DNA of 64,000 nucleotides, taken from Psilocybe azurescens. Its lineage: Eukaryota > Basidiomycota > Agaricomycetes > Agaricales > Agrocybaceae. Under the pieces are notes generated by a model, which saw only the letters and a program-made list of their open reading frames with translations, did not search any database and was not told the DNA's origin. The stretch spans positions 124,001 through 188,000 of the forward strand of contig JAJIRX010000221.1 of the NCBI GenBank assembly GCA_023853785.1. The letters are read 5' to 3'. A program made the position numbers and the translations under genes. Below are positions 35,143-47,876 of the stretch, in pieces. Numbering within the stretch: position 1 is the stretch's first letter; the number at the start of each line of letters is the position of its first letter.

Positions 35143-35886
35143 TTGGTTGCGGCTTCTTCACACCCTGTTGGCGCGGTAAATAAAGACAACAGAAATCACG
35201 AAGTGTATTCACAGTACAAAACCTCTGGGTTTATGGCATTCGGAAAGAGACCAGTTCTCAAACCCGTAGTCGCTTCTGGTTCCCATTCCCAAGGCGTTCA
35301 TCCGTCGACATCCCGAGTAGATCGTCCCGAGAATCCAAACCAAGTAGGGCATTCAGTCGATCATCCCGAGAAGTTGCCTCCGACATCAGCATCAAGTTCA
35401 GAAACAAACAAGAGTCCCAGGCATGTGGTTGCACCGAGCAAACACAGAAAGTTGCAGAAACCAAGACACTCCCCAGGCCGTTCCGAACATGAACGTCGAC
35501 CAAGCCCTCCTCGCAATCATGACAACCATGTTGCTAGCGGCTCTCAGGAACGCGGCCGACCGAGAAGTCCAGTCCACGGAAAGGCGAAAGATCATAGGCG
35601 CAGACGTGGCTCCAGTTTTTCAACTTCCACAGTACGTGGACGCATTGGCCATACGTCAGCTTCACATTCGAAACCAAGCGTGGACAGTGGAGACAAACAC
35701 CACCAAGCAACTTCAAGCTCCTCTAAAGTGTCTGTTCGTAATCGAAACAAGTCGCCACACCGCCATCGATCCCCAAGCAGGGGTCCAAAGGGTGCATCGC
35801 GAGTCGTTGGCCAGTCACGCCTAGTCAAAAGACCCCTAGTCCGTCAGGGTTTAAGAAGCGACATACATGAGCAAAAAACGAGCTAA
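35143..35886 (+). CDS. Basic Ser/Arg/His-rich low-complexity protein (exon)
   Basis: Open for more than 240 codons, which is improbable by chance at this composition. The product is dense in Ser, Arg, Lys, His and Pro: for example SGSHSQGVHPSTSRVDRPEN, RSEHERRPSPPRNHDNH and RNRNKSPHRHRSPSRGPKG. It resembles RS-domain tails of splicing or nuclear-speckle proteins by composition only. No Met start is convincing; a CTAG acceptor at about 35074 would allow an upstream exon. Stop at 35884-35886. Another frame in the same stretch is also open for about 120 codons, so the coding frame is not certain. Confidence 0.35.
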   Translation: MVAASSHPVGAVNKDNRNHEVYSQYKTSGFMAFGKRPVLKPVVASGSHSQGVHPSTSRVDRPENPNQVGHSVDHPEKLPPTSASSSETNKSPRHVVAPSKHRKLQKPRHSPGRSEHERRPSPPRNHDNHVASGSQERGRPRSPVHGKAKDHRRRRGSSFSTSTVRGRIGHTSASHSKPSVDSGDKHHQATSSSSKVSVRNRNKSPHRHRSPSRGPKGASRVVGQSRLVKRPLVRQGLRSDIHEQKTS

Positions 35887-36922
35887 AGTGTGCCTTACCG
35901 TGGAATCGTACCTTTTGAAAGACGACGGGAAAGGAAATGTTGGTAGAAAGGCAGATCAGTCAAGGATCACTAGGCCGGGAATGATTTGAGTTTTACTGTT
36001 ACAAGTAGATACCATTCTGGGCATCGATCATATAGGGGATCCTCGATCCCTACATAATCCGACCCCTTTTCATCTTGTACCCTAGTCTCGATCTGGTCAA
36101 TACACTCATCGTGTCCCTTCTCCTGTTGTTTCTCACTCCGTCTCCGCCTCCCTTGAGTCATCACCTGACATTTACCCAAGCCTATTGTACCAGAGTAGTT
36201 TTCTTTTATTATCGGGGTGGTGGGAATTAAATAAGTTTACGCCATTACCCACCAATTTTGAGTGACGCAGAAACCAAAATATTCGAATGAGGACCAATTT
36301 CGTGGGGGCGAATAAAACGCATTGAAGGCGAGTGTGGGGAGGGCAAACGATCTAACATCGTGTCTGGATGGATTTTTAGAGTAATAATACGACATCAAAG
36401 ATCATGAGAAGCTATACATCACACCAGTCTCCAAGGACAGAAATTGGATGAGATACTCGAGGCAGGCAGCGGTAGCTTGAGCAAGTGCTAGTTGCAGGTC
36501 GTGCAAAGCATTACAGGACGGGAGTATTAATCCATCTCTGGAGTTCGCCTTCGGATAACTAGTGCTTCGAGCTGACAACTCGAAAAGAGCCTCAGTCATA
36601 CAGGTAAATTACACTGACGACTTGCTGGCGACCATGAAATGGGATTTCAGTCCTTACCTTTTGCCTTACCTAGCCATACAGGAATTTCCTTTCAGTAAAG
36701 GTGCTTCTAGTCCGTAATTCATGAGCTACAGTAATCCATCAAAGCTTCAACCGTCATTAGCGGTGCAGCATGATATAATCACACCTAGATTAAAAACTAT
36801 GGCGAAGGCAATAAGTCTATTTGTCAGGAGTAGTGTTGCATGCGTAAATAGTCGTGAATGATGAGGGGTAGGACGGACGGTTCATCTTATCGTGCGTGCA
36901 AGGTTGAATGAAGACGGAAGTT
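35887..36922. other. Intergenic, no gene recognised
   Basis: About 1 kb between the Ser/Arg-rich frame and the 3' end of the helicase gene. A minus-strand frame at 36402-36599 has a hydrophobic end but no motif. Presumed untranslated and spacer sequence. Confidence 0.45.
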
Positions 36923-39706
36923 TTAAGCCTTCCGTTGTTTAAATGCGTCGAGCGATAAGAAGAAACTCTTCGGAATTGACGATACACCACGAGCGTATAT
37001 CTGATTGGTATACATCTAGCATATAAATTAGATACAAGCGCATCAAACTAGACTTTCAGAGTGGATCACTCACTAAATCATCGTAGATGATAGCTGGCAC
37101 TTTTTGTCGCATAGACTAGAACCTGGATGAACTTTGACAATCTGGGGGCAAGCTAATGATTAAACACAAGAAGAGCCAAGTACAAAAACATACAGTTTGC
37201 CCCATAGTCTGTTTATAAGTCCCATCAGCCTGGAGGAACGCGGAGTTCCCAGCCAAGCCATGTCCCATACTTCTGATCACAGGATCTTCGTTCTCCTTCG
37301 CCGACACCGAGACATCGATGCCGATCCTGCCACATGTCACAACGAGCTGTTCCCGGATATCTCTGGCTTCCAAGAATGTCCTCTCGTTTAGGAAATGCTT
37401 CCGGCACCATTCTCTCCGCGAATGCTTGTTCTCAGAAGCCGCGATGTCCCGATATGCCTTGACGGCGTTGAGGACTGTGAGGTGGTCGCCACTTGCATGA
37501 CGGAATTTGCGTCTCGCTTCTGTCACTGCGTCGCGTTGCTCGCTTATGTCAATGAACAGTTTCGACGACGCGGATAGGACAGAGACGATGTCGAGCACTT
37601 CGGATGTGCAACCGTATTCCTTCGAGGCGACTACGGCACAAGCGTATTGGGGCTCGAGGGGAACAGAGCCATCTGTCGGCCCGAGGGTGTAAGCTTTTGG
37701 TGGTTGTCGATGGCTCCGAGCAGCCATAACGTTTTGAGAGCAGAAGCAACTGGTTTGAGATCAGCCACTTGAAGAGAAGAAGCCAAAAGACGTATAGTTT
37801 ACTTGAATCGAGATCTGGTTTATCCATGAGATCGAGTTCCTCCAGATTCTGCCCTAAGCACTTCAGATTGAGGATGCTTGAAGTGAGACTGCAACGCAGG
37901 ATTTCAGGTTCGCCTGAGACTGCCATAGTGTTGAAAGCGTCTTCTGTATACAATCGGAAGCAAACGCCTGTGCCCTACATAAGAGAACAAATTCAGCGTC
38001 GTTTTCATCACGAAAAGATACTAACACGTACCTCACGACCAGCGCGACCAGCTCTCTGCATTGCAGATGATTTTGTAATATCTCTCGTTAACAAGGTATC
38101 AAAACCTAAGCAAAAACAATCAGAGCAAGAGGTGTAAGTAATGAGAGACACGTACCACCGCCAGATATTCGCGCGAGATATTGCTTTTCTTTACATTTTC
38201 CAGTGTCAATAACATATTTGATGCCGGGAATGGTGATAGATGTTTCGGCTATGTTAGTAGCCAAAATACATTTACGGGTATTGGGGGTGTTGGGCTGAAT
38301 GCTTTATTGTTTTGAGAATGTTCTTGAGCCGCGAACATGGTGCACGTCAGGACCTGTTGAGGAATTAGATAACCAAGATGAGTTCGAAAAATCGCAACCA
38401 ACCTCAGATTTATCACTTGGAAGCTGTTTGGCGTAAAGTTCTATGGACTTTTGAAGACTCTCGATATCCTCTTGTCCAGGTAAGAATATAAGCACGTCTC
38501 CTGGCGGTTGATCTGTGTGTATTTGGAAAAATGTCCGCATAGCCGCGTCCGTATAATCCAGTTGACTTTCTGCTGAATGGTAAATTTTAACTGGATGCTG
38601 GCGACCCTTAACGTAGAGTATCTTCGCACTAAAGAGGTCGTCAGCAGGAAGAGAGCGGTACTGACCAAATAGACGTACTTGTGATAGAACTTGCTGAACT
38701 TTTCTGCATCAAGGGTGGCACTCATAATAACAATTTTTAAGGGATTCGAGGTATCTGCGTTGCCCTTTCCTTTCGGGTCGGTCTTCGGATTCCTTTTTGC
38801 CTGTATTTTCTTGAGGTTCGCGATGAGTAAATCCGTTCGTAGAGTCCTCTCGTGCGCTTCGTCGACGATAATAACACTGTAGTTGCTGAGAAGAGGGTCG
38901 GACATTAGTTCTCGCACGATCATTCCGTCTGTAAGGTATTTGATGCGTGTTTGGGCTGACGATTTCTCGTCGAATCGGACAGCATATCCAACAAGGTCGC
39001 CAAGGGATACATTTTGCTCGACGGCCACCCGCTGAGCCAGCGAAGTTGCAGCTACTTTGCGGGGTTGCGTTACCGCGATCATGCCATTCCTGGCCAGACC
39101 GCTTTCAAGGATATACTGTGGTACCTCTACCCAGGTTTAGAATGAAAAGCGGTATGGTGATCATTAATAACATACGGGTAGTTTTACCAGAGCCTGTCTC
39201 TCCAAGAAGAATCGTAACGTTGTTTTTGTTAATCTCTTCAATGAGAGCTTCCCTTCCTATATGGCGGTGTTAGTGACCGTTACAGGTATTGTTTGGCGGG
39301 ACATACCTTTGGCGATAGGAAGCTGCTTACGCTGTTCCTGAACAGCTTTAAACTTAGCTGTATGTGGCGTACTTGGTCCAGAGCCATTTATATGCCCTCG
39401 TTTCGACTGACTCGAGCCAGGACTATTGGCTAAATCTTTCGATTGCGGAGTGTCGCCGTTTTGGATTGAACTGCGACGTTTCTTGTTCTTGTGTCCATTT
39501 TGACCGTTTCGAGAATGGTCAGCGTTTCCATTGACGATTGAATTCTTCCGCTTGAGACTGTTTCGTTTAGACTTTTCGTCATCGTCGCTCACGTCGACCC
39601 AAGGGACAGATTTCGCCCGCTTGTGATTTTTCTCGGTCTTTACACCATAATAAGCAGGCTCCCTTATCTTCTGGATGGTTTTGGTGGAATATGTTGTGGT
39701 TGGCAT
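36923..39706 (-). CDS. DEAH-box RNA helicase (DHX33/Dhr2/Prh1 type)
   Basis: ATP-dependent RNA helicase; homologues act in ribosome biogenesis. The start at 39706 ([13 protein letters not shown]) leads a Lys/Asn/Ser-rich N-terminus. Motifs in order: [14 protein letters not shown], Ia [36 protein letters not shown], then [28 protein letters not shown] and [12 protein letters not shown]. The winged-helix/ratchet HA2 region ([15 protein letters not shown]) and an OB-fold end ([29 protein letters not shown]) follow. The last two pieces require one extra A at the T5/A5 run 37101-37105 and an intron with GTGAGT donor (about 36988-37080). Uncorrected, the frame stops early at 37081-37083. Nine or so introns. 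A leading TTG at 39724 is in frame but unlikely to be used. Confidence 0.9.
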
Positions 39707-39971
39707 TATACCAACTGGAAGCAAAAAGTTTTATGGAAGAGGACTCGAGAAACTAAGCAAATGTAAGAGAACGAATGTCGAGCTTTTGGGCATGAGAGAC
39801 TGCGATTTCGACTTGTCCATTGTCCAGGAAAAAGTCAAGTTGCCGAGGGCTGTGTGATAGTCACGTGTTTGTGACCTCCTATCCGCGTCACGCGAGTCGC
39901 GAGTAAATTGGGTGAATTTACCGAACATCACTTGGTTCATGTTCACGACTTGCTCATAGTCTTTCCCCAAC
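39707..39971. promoter_or_regulatory. 265-bp bidirectional promoter, helicase / SCC2
   Basis: Separates the divergent start codons of the DEAH helicase (39706, -) and SCC2 (39972, +). A minus-strand open frame overlaps the spacer but has no family features. No TATA box stands out, as usual for housekeeping genes. Confidence 0.45.
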
Positions 39972-42900
39972 ATGAGCAACAATCCTCCTTGGTATCCCCA
40001 GCCAAATAACCACTATCCTCAGTCTTATAATCGTCAGCGTCTGCCAGATCAACGTCCTACCAATTTTCCAAGCGCAGTCCCAGATGCGGTTCACACTGGT
40101 CAGAGACTTTTGGCGGTCTATCCACCGGCATCCGCGACGCCTACGCATCATGGTAAGCACTGAAATGCCCCTTAAAATGCTTCCAATACTCAAATTTTTT
40201 TCTAGTATCTAGGCACATCAGTAACATGACCTTGACCGGTGCCCCGACTTTTCCTCAGCCCAACTACTATAACACACACAACTCAAGTTATCCGCAACCA
40301 AATCCGCCTCCATATTCAGACTATGATCAACAGCTACGGTACCTGTCATCCTCACAAATGATGGTCGATGATTCCGGATACTGGAATGGCACGAGAGATG
40401 AGGCTGTTCGTATGTTGAACGAGCAAACCGATTCGTACGTGTTTAACACGCGCATATATTCTGTTTTAATCTTATACTTTTCATTAGTACATATCAATAC
40501 ACCGAAGCCGTACAGTGGCACGCACCTACTCCTACTTCATCTTTCCAGACTGCACCATTTGCTCAGTCCGTCTTTCAGCGCACTGCTCCCAGCACCGCGT
40601 ACCCGACACCACCACCTCCGGGGATCAACCCCTCGTCTTCTTCCCTGGCATATGCCTTAGGGGCCCCTCCGATGCAGTCCCAGTCCCAGACGCATACAAA
40701 CCAACCACCTACCAAAGTGTATCAGCCCGCGGAGTCGCATGCATTTTATGAAGATTTCCTTGAGCGTAAAGCCCTGGAGGTCAATCCGCCACATAGTTTA
40801 CCGGTTTCTGTTTCCCGCCATGAGCTTGCACGGCCGACCACTCCGCCACCTTCGAAGCCAATGGCTCCCGATTCCAGTCCTGATCCTCTTGCTTTGCGGT
40901 CTAGTGTTTCGCCAAGGGCCATAGCGGCTTCCGTGACGCCGAAAAAAAGAAAACCTATTGTTTTCATAGAGTCCCCGTCCATCAAGCGTGTGCAAGCCTT
41001 GAAAGAGTCCAATCATTCTATCAGCCAGCCGAAGACACCTCAGATGCCTAAGACTTCAGCCCCTCCTACCCCAAGTTCGAGGGCCAGTTCCTTCTCGAAC
41101 ATATCAGCTACGTCGTCAAACAATATAACTCCGACCCACAAACGCGTCATGAACTTGGCATACGTTGCTGTGCCCCCGAGTCCCTGGCTGACTCCATCGT
41201 CTTCCCGCAAGTCTTCCGTCAAGACCGATTCAGTTAGGAGCAAAGTGACCTTTACTGATGCCCCAGATTTGGGTGGATACGGGTCAGAAGAGGAAGGGCC
41301 ATCGAGTCCTACTAAAAGATCCCTCAACGATTCCGTCAAGAGTTCTGCCCGTCGTACAGGAGATAGGGATGAGCGAGGTAGTATTAGACCCTATTTTTCC
41401 CTTACTCGTCACTAATATACCTACTATATCACTAGGACCGCTTGAGAAGTTAACATCTCTGATCGAAGATGTTTTCGAAGCTGAAGACACTTTACCATCG
41501 GAGCTTGAGACTTCAGATCTAAACCACGAATTCTTTTCACTTTTGTCTTCTGATTGTACCCGACCCTGTCTGTCCTCTTCCATCATCCGCAAGTTGACAA
41601 AGTACATTGGTCATGTTGCTCGGCCTACGAAAAGACTTCGTCAAGCGACCAACGGGGTGCTGGGAACTCCTCGTGGAAAGGGCCGTATGACAGACTTGGA
41701 TAGCCAAATCTTATCGCGTTTACTGAAGATCTTGGAACGCAGCGTCAGGGCCGGTGAAGATATTGATCCGTTCGCCTATCGCGTTCCTCCGACGTCTACG
41801 AAAACCTCTCCTAAGAAACCGAGCACTAAGAAAGCCTCTAAGCCAAAGAAAAGTGATCGGGCCTCCAGGTCGCTTACGCCCAAAGGCGCCGATGAGGAGG
41901 CAGAGGATGTCATCATGGAAGATTCGAAGACCACTCCAGTTATCGATCTTGTGGATCTCAATTTTGATAAGCTTACGAATTTGTTGGATATTGCACGAGA
42001 CAGTATTCTTGCGGCTGATTGTTGCATAGCTTTGCTGGGAAGTGATAGGCTCACTAAACAGGTAGGTTCAATTTTTCCCCTTCAATTATACCTTTGACAT
42101 ATTCTTTCTCGCAGCTCTATTCCGAAGAGCTGATTACGGCCTGCCTCAACACGATTAAGAATCAACTTACTAAGATTCTCTATGCATTCGTGGAGGCGTC
42201 GGCAGATAACGGTACTTCTCTAAGCACGAGCCCATTGCTTTCGAGCATCGTCAAGAATACCACCTCCAGTGCCCCTGGTCATCGTCGCCAATTGGGCGAA
42301 CTATTCCAAGCGCTGTCAGCCGTTATTCCGCGCATCAACAACCTCATCAACGCCGAATCTGTCGCGATGTCGGACTCGATTATCATTCAAGCGGTGTATA
42401 TCGCCATCGGCCCTTTCTTTGTCGTCGACGTTGGCGGAGAAACGGACGCGAAAGGCAAAAGGAGAATGTCATCATCAAGACATTAGGGAAAAGTGCAATG
42501 AGAGGTCTGCGATTGGATGCTCTTGCTTTGATTCGAAGTGTAAGTTTTATTCCATTCACAATTGACGACAATTCCTTACGCGCGTGAACAGATTTTCGCG
42601 AATCATGAAGACCAGCGCTCATGGATTATCGAGGAGATCTTAACTTCGTTGATCAAACTCAACGACATGAAACAGAAGGCTGGCCAGTTTAGGTATGTCC
42701 AGCCTCCTTGGCCATTTCCACTTTTATTTCTCTTAGTCACTTTTTTTCAAGGTTGCGAGATGGCCGTGCCATTCGAACAGTATCGGCTTTGTTGCTACAA
42801 CTCGTCCAGACCTCTGCTCACGACGTAAGAATTGAGGCGAAAAGGATCAACAAGTCTCGTCAGAACAAATTTGCTTTGCGACGTCAAGAAAGCTTTTCCG

Positions 42901-45900
42901 AAAGCCAACAAGCCCCGCCCGAACCTTTCCTCGACGAAATTGATCAAGAGGTTTGTTTTTTTTTTTATTCTAGTTCATCGTACGATAACATTTTTAATGT
43001 TTTTTGAAGGAACTTCAACTTTATGGGACCGGATTGGAGTCAGCGACCAAGGCTGCTAAAACGATTATCATTTTCTTGACGCAACGGTATGTCTAGCGGT
43101 ACTTTTCTTTGCCTTGATTTTTACCTTCGTTCTAGGTCTGGCAAAGGCAAGGCTACAAAGAATTCAAATGAGGCTGAATATCGTGCCATCTTCGATAACT
43201 TGATCGATGATCTTCTTGTGGTTCTTTTCTGGCCAGAGTGGCCTGCTGCGAGCCTCATCCTGAGTATCGCCTCGAAATTTATGGTGAGTTAAGGTCACTG
43301 GATTGCTTGCAACTCTGCCCTGACAGATCACCGAATCAGGTTTCCTCTCTCGACGATGTCAAAACAAGCTCTCAAACCGATAGCAACGCCGCAAAGACGA
43401 TGGCTTTGGATCATCTCGGCGTCATCGCTTCTCGTATACGCACAAGCATCCTGAAAGTTCAGCGCGATCCTCCCTCTAAAAAGGCTTTGAAACCTCTTGA
43501 TGAAGTAAGCAAATCATACCCGATCTTGATATATGCGCCTTATTTGATTATATTCTCTCTAGATTGTCTCAAATGTCGATCTGAAAGGCTTGAATAGATT
43601 CTTGGATGCCCATCAGGCAGTTGCGTCCCACGTATGTAAGAGGTCCTCGGAGGACCAAGCGTATGATGTGAGTTTTGCTAATACATTTCGTCAGTTCTTG
43701 ATTGCTAACTTTCTGCGCTTTTTTTGTTCAGAGTGCACGAGAGTTGACTGCGGCCACTCTTGGGCAAGAGCTTGCTGCTGCTCTCAAACAAGTGCATCGC
43801 TGGTTAGACAATCCTGACGCGGATGACGACCTGAACATCAAAGATCAGACCAAACTGGAGGCGTTTGGGCAAAGGCTGAAACTTGCGTTACGGGAGGTGT
43901 GGAACGATCCCTCCAGCGATGTCTTCGACATTGGGTATGCGGGCTTTCTATTGTAATTTCTGATGGCTGCTAATTCATGTTGCTTTAGGTCGGCAGAAGA
44001 GGTTCAACGAATAGATAGATTATCGGAAGAAATTGGGACTATCCAAAGTCTTCGCAACTCTTTCAACCCTATCCTGAGCATCATAGTTATGGCCTTAGAT
44101 GCACCTGCGATCTTCATGCGAACCAAGGCCCTTCGTGCCCTTGGGCAGATCGTCACGAGTGATGCATCCATCCTCTCGAATGTGAGTGGTTCGGTCTTTG
44201 GGAATCATATTCTGTGGTCTAACTGATGTATAACAGCCTAACGTTCGCCGTGGCATTGAGAGCCATCTTTTGGACAGCTCTCCGGCTGTTCGCGATGCTG
44301 CAGTGGAATTGATCGGAAAATATATGATAGAATCTCCAGAGGTCGCAGGTGATTATTATCAAAAAATTGCTGATCGTATGGCAGTAAGTGCCTTCGTCAT
44401 TCTTCTTTCTCTTCCTGGCAACTGATGATACAAATAGGATACTGGTTTGAGTGTCCGAAAACGCGTCATCAAGCTTTTGAAATCGTTCTATCCGGTCACT
44501 AACGATACTCGCCGGGTCGACATTGCGACAAGGCTAGTCCTTCGGATGATGGACGAAGATGACACGGTCAAAGATCTTGCGATCAAGACGATTGAAGAGC
44601 TGTGGTTCCCACCTATACTACTTCCTTCGGCCTTGAAATCGACGCGCATAGCGACGGCAGGGATCAACCCTCGAGATAACAGTACGCTCGAAAGCAAAGT
44701 CTACGTCATTATGGGCACTTCCGCGAATTTCAAAGATCGACAATCTCCTCTGGAAGACGTGCTGCACAAAATCATGGCAGATAAAGAAGGGAACGAGAAG
44801 AATTCTCTGCATGCTCGCTATGGCGAGATTTGCGAGTCGTTGATTGATGGACTGGTGGATGCAACAGATCGCCCTGGATTTGTGCGTTGATTTTCTTTCT
44901 TTGTTGTTTGTCTGTTTTTGCTGAACTTGCTCGCATCTTACCAGACTGTGATAAACTGTATCAGGACCATATATCTCCTTACATCTGCCTACCCTTCCAT
45001 CCTGTCGGGTACTTCTGCCTCCACGCTTCTTCCATACCTCAAAAATGCCACCACGGTAAGCTATTTGGTTTCTATGAAACTGTGGTAATTCTGACTATTT
45101 TTTCTCAGGCTGAAGAATTGGCTACGTCCGATTATCTTCTGAAAATATTCCGCGTGTCGATTCCTCATATGCCCAAGACCGCAACTAAGTTTGGGCAGAA
45201 CTCCAGGCAGCTCTGCAGCCAATGATCATCAAACCCTCTGGAGGCGGTGGTGTCCAGGTATGTCGTATTTAGGTTGGATTTTTTTTTCTATTCTTATGTT
45301 TTCTTTTCAGATTCTACAGGAAGCCGTTGGATGCATGTGCACAGTTGTGCAGCATCTCACTCATGACTTTGTTAGATTGGTCAATTTGCTCAAGTCCTGC
45401 AACGGTACGCACCTATGGTTAGTCTGTGAGTTTTACATCGCTGACGTCGATCGTCGTCTAGCTCGTCTCCAGCAATCTATCAAGCGACCAGCCGCTCAAG
45501 AATTGAGCCCAAACGAAACTCGCGCTCTTGTTATTCTTATCTTCATCGTCGCTTTGCTTGCCGAGAACTGCAATTTTGATACATTACGCAAGGAAAATCC
45601 AAGTATGTCTTGATCATCGGCTTCGCCCTTTCCCTTTACTGATCTATATGGTAGACCTCACTTCTGATCTTGATACGATATCGACAGGCTCGATAACCGA
45701 ACACATTTACAACTTATTACTCTCGCTGTACGAGAAATACAGCAACGAGTCACTTCGGGGCCGGGTCTTGCAATGCTTAGGTGCGTAGGAAAGCTATCGA
45801 TTGATGTTATATGAACTGAACAAGCAATCCTCTAGGCTTCCTTTTCCGGGCTCAACCAACATTAATGACAATGGAACGATCAGCGCGCATTATGGACGGA

Positions 45901-47477
45901 ATCTTTGCGTCTTCAGAAGAAGAAGGAAAGGGTCGTTTGCTGAAGATCATCCAAGACTTCCTCGTTTCCGAAGCTGCGAAACATAGCGCAAAGGAGAAAG
46001 GTAGTCTCGCTTTGTCTGCGCATTTGATAAGTGTTTAACATCATGGGTTAGAATCAACGAAAGCCAATACGAAAACTGAAGTGAATATGGACGAATTGGT
46101 GGGCAATACCGACGGCTTTGCGGATTCCGGGTAGATATATTAAATTTAAATTGCTGCATTCCTCATGCTCATTATGTTCTTATAGTGTTAGCTCCGCTAT
46201 CGTTCAACGCTACTTGGACCATGTCCTGGAAGCGGCCCTTTCTTCGCATTCGCAAATTCAATCCGTTGCCATCGACGTCTTGAGTTTCACTATCAAACAA
46301 GGACTCGCTCATCCTCTTCAGTCCTTCCCCATCATCGTGGCTCTCGAAACTAGCCCCGTTCAATCCATCAGCAATCGAGCCAGTGCCCTTCATGCAATAC
46401 TGCAAGGCAAACACTCTTCTCTTTTGAATACCCGTTACACCGTCAGTGCTAGAAAATCTTTCGACTACCAGAAGAAGATTACAGCTGGCGTCGTGCACGG
46501 TAAGTCGATCATCGAGTTGCTTTGTTAGTATGAGGCTCATTTGACATCAATAGGCTTTAGGATGCAACCGACGCCGGTTGCTCTTCTTCAACGCTGGTAT
46601 TCCCATGTCCGAGAGAAGCGACCTGCGCGGCAGGATTTCTTAAAGTCTTTAGTGAAGACTTTCCAAGAAAACCAAACTACGAGTCGTCGCAAGTAGGTAT
46701 TCTTACTTTCATTATTGCTTCGATTTTGACCTTTCCATTAGGATGATGTCAGTTATACGAGATACATGGCGGAAAATTTTGCCACATTCGACTACAAAAC
46801 CCTGGAGGAAGTCCTCACAGTGATCAAATATCTCACTAGTGTTTTATCCACTACGGGAATGCAGCTGCTGGAGATCATCTCTCCTTCCCACTTGCTTACT
46901 CACTTGCATGGTTCCCAACCGGTACCTACCAATACCATGGAACCACAGGCGGTATCCGTATGTCCATTATTATTATCCCCGAGTGTCTTCAAAACTAACA
47001 ATTTTGATACAGGACGAAACTACAAACAAGACGCCGCAAGCCGTCAAGACCGAAGCGAAGGAGTATGACAAAGTCTCGCTCATGCGAACGTCGGTCATTG
47101 TCGCTCTGGTCATGTTATTGAAGGCACATCTCAAAGCACTCTATTCCCTATCTGAGGAGTACGTCTTTCGGTTTTAAATACTCTTTTAAACCTCACGAGT
47201 AATGTTCCCCACAGCAAATGTAACAAATTCGTTATCGGAAAGAAAAGCGCAATTGGAGATAAACCCGCCATTAAGCGCTATGACGTTCCTGTCTCTTGGG
47301 ATCGTCTTACATTTGCCACAACCTCTCTACATACCTCCGAGGACGCCGATAAACAACGAGCTACAGTATGTTCATTCTATTTATATCCTCCATTTCTTTC
47401 CTGACCCTGATTTAGTTCCTCGAAATTTGGAACGCGGATGGGTTAACCGCCGAACCCGAAGAAGAGGAATTCCTCTA
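39972..47477 (+). CDS. SCC2: Cohesin loader SCC2/Mis4/NIPBL (Coprinopsis Rad9 homologue)
   Basis: Large HEAT-repeat ATPase activator that loads cohesin on chromatin; the Coprinopsis homologue Rad9 is needed for meiotic pairing and DNA repair. A Pro/Gln/Asn/Ser-rich N-terminus ([20 protein letters not shown]) of about 450 residues precedes helical HEAT blocks: [100 protein letters not shown] and [20 protein letters not shown]. The end is an acidic tail EPEEEEFL. Some two dozen short GT-AG introns. Three places need one more base: AAAA 42457-42460 (to reach [16 protein letters not shown]), CAG at about 45196-45198 (FGQ to [13 protein letters not shown]) and the exon end at about 46693 (AAGTAGGT). 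Confidence 0.9.
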
Positions 47478-47876
47478 ATGCTCCCAATTGCTTCACTTAT
47501 TTTGTTTTCTTGCTTTTTCGACCCTCCATTTGCTAGATTGTCAACATCCTGCTTTCTTTGGGCCTGTGTGTCTCATAGTCGTATTATTATCCTTGAAATG
47601 TTGTATCCTTTCTCCCCACTGATACCCATATTCCACACTTCATTATTCATGCTTAGCCGTATTTACAGTACTTACTACATACATACTCAAGAACAAACTT
47701 CGTCTCTGCTGTAAATTGATCTCTAAATGTAGACATGTAACTATTGTGTTCATGCACAAACCACTCAGGGAAACGGAGCAGGACGAGCAGAGCACAAGAA
47801 GAAATGTAAGACGGACTCTCGATGGGTCAAAAATGTGTAATAATTTTAAAAAGACAACCTCTAGAGAAGATACTGA

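Noticed and set aside
39731..39982. Minus-strand frame between helicase and SCC2
   Set aside because: It overlaps the start of SCC2 antisense, shows no conservation signs, and the helicase start at 39706 is adequate.
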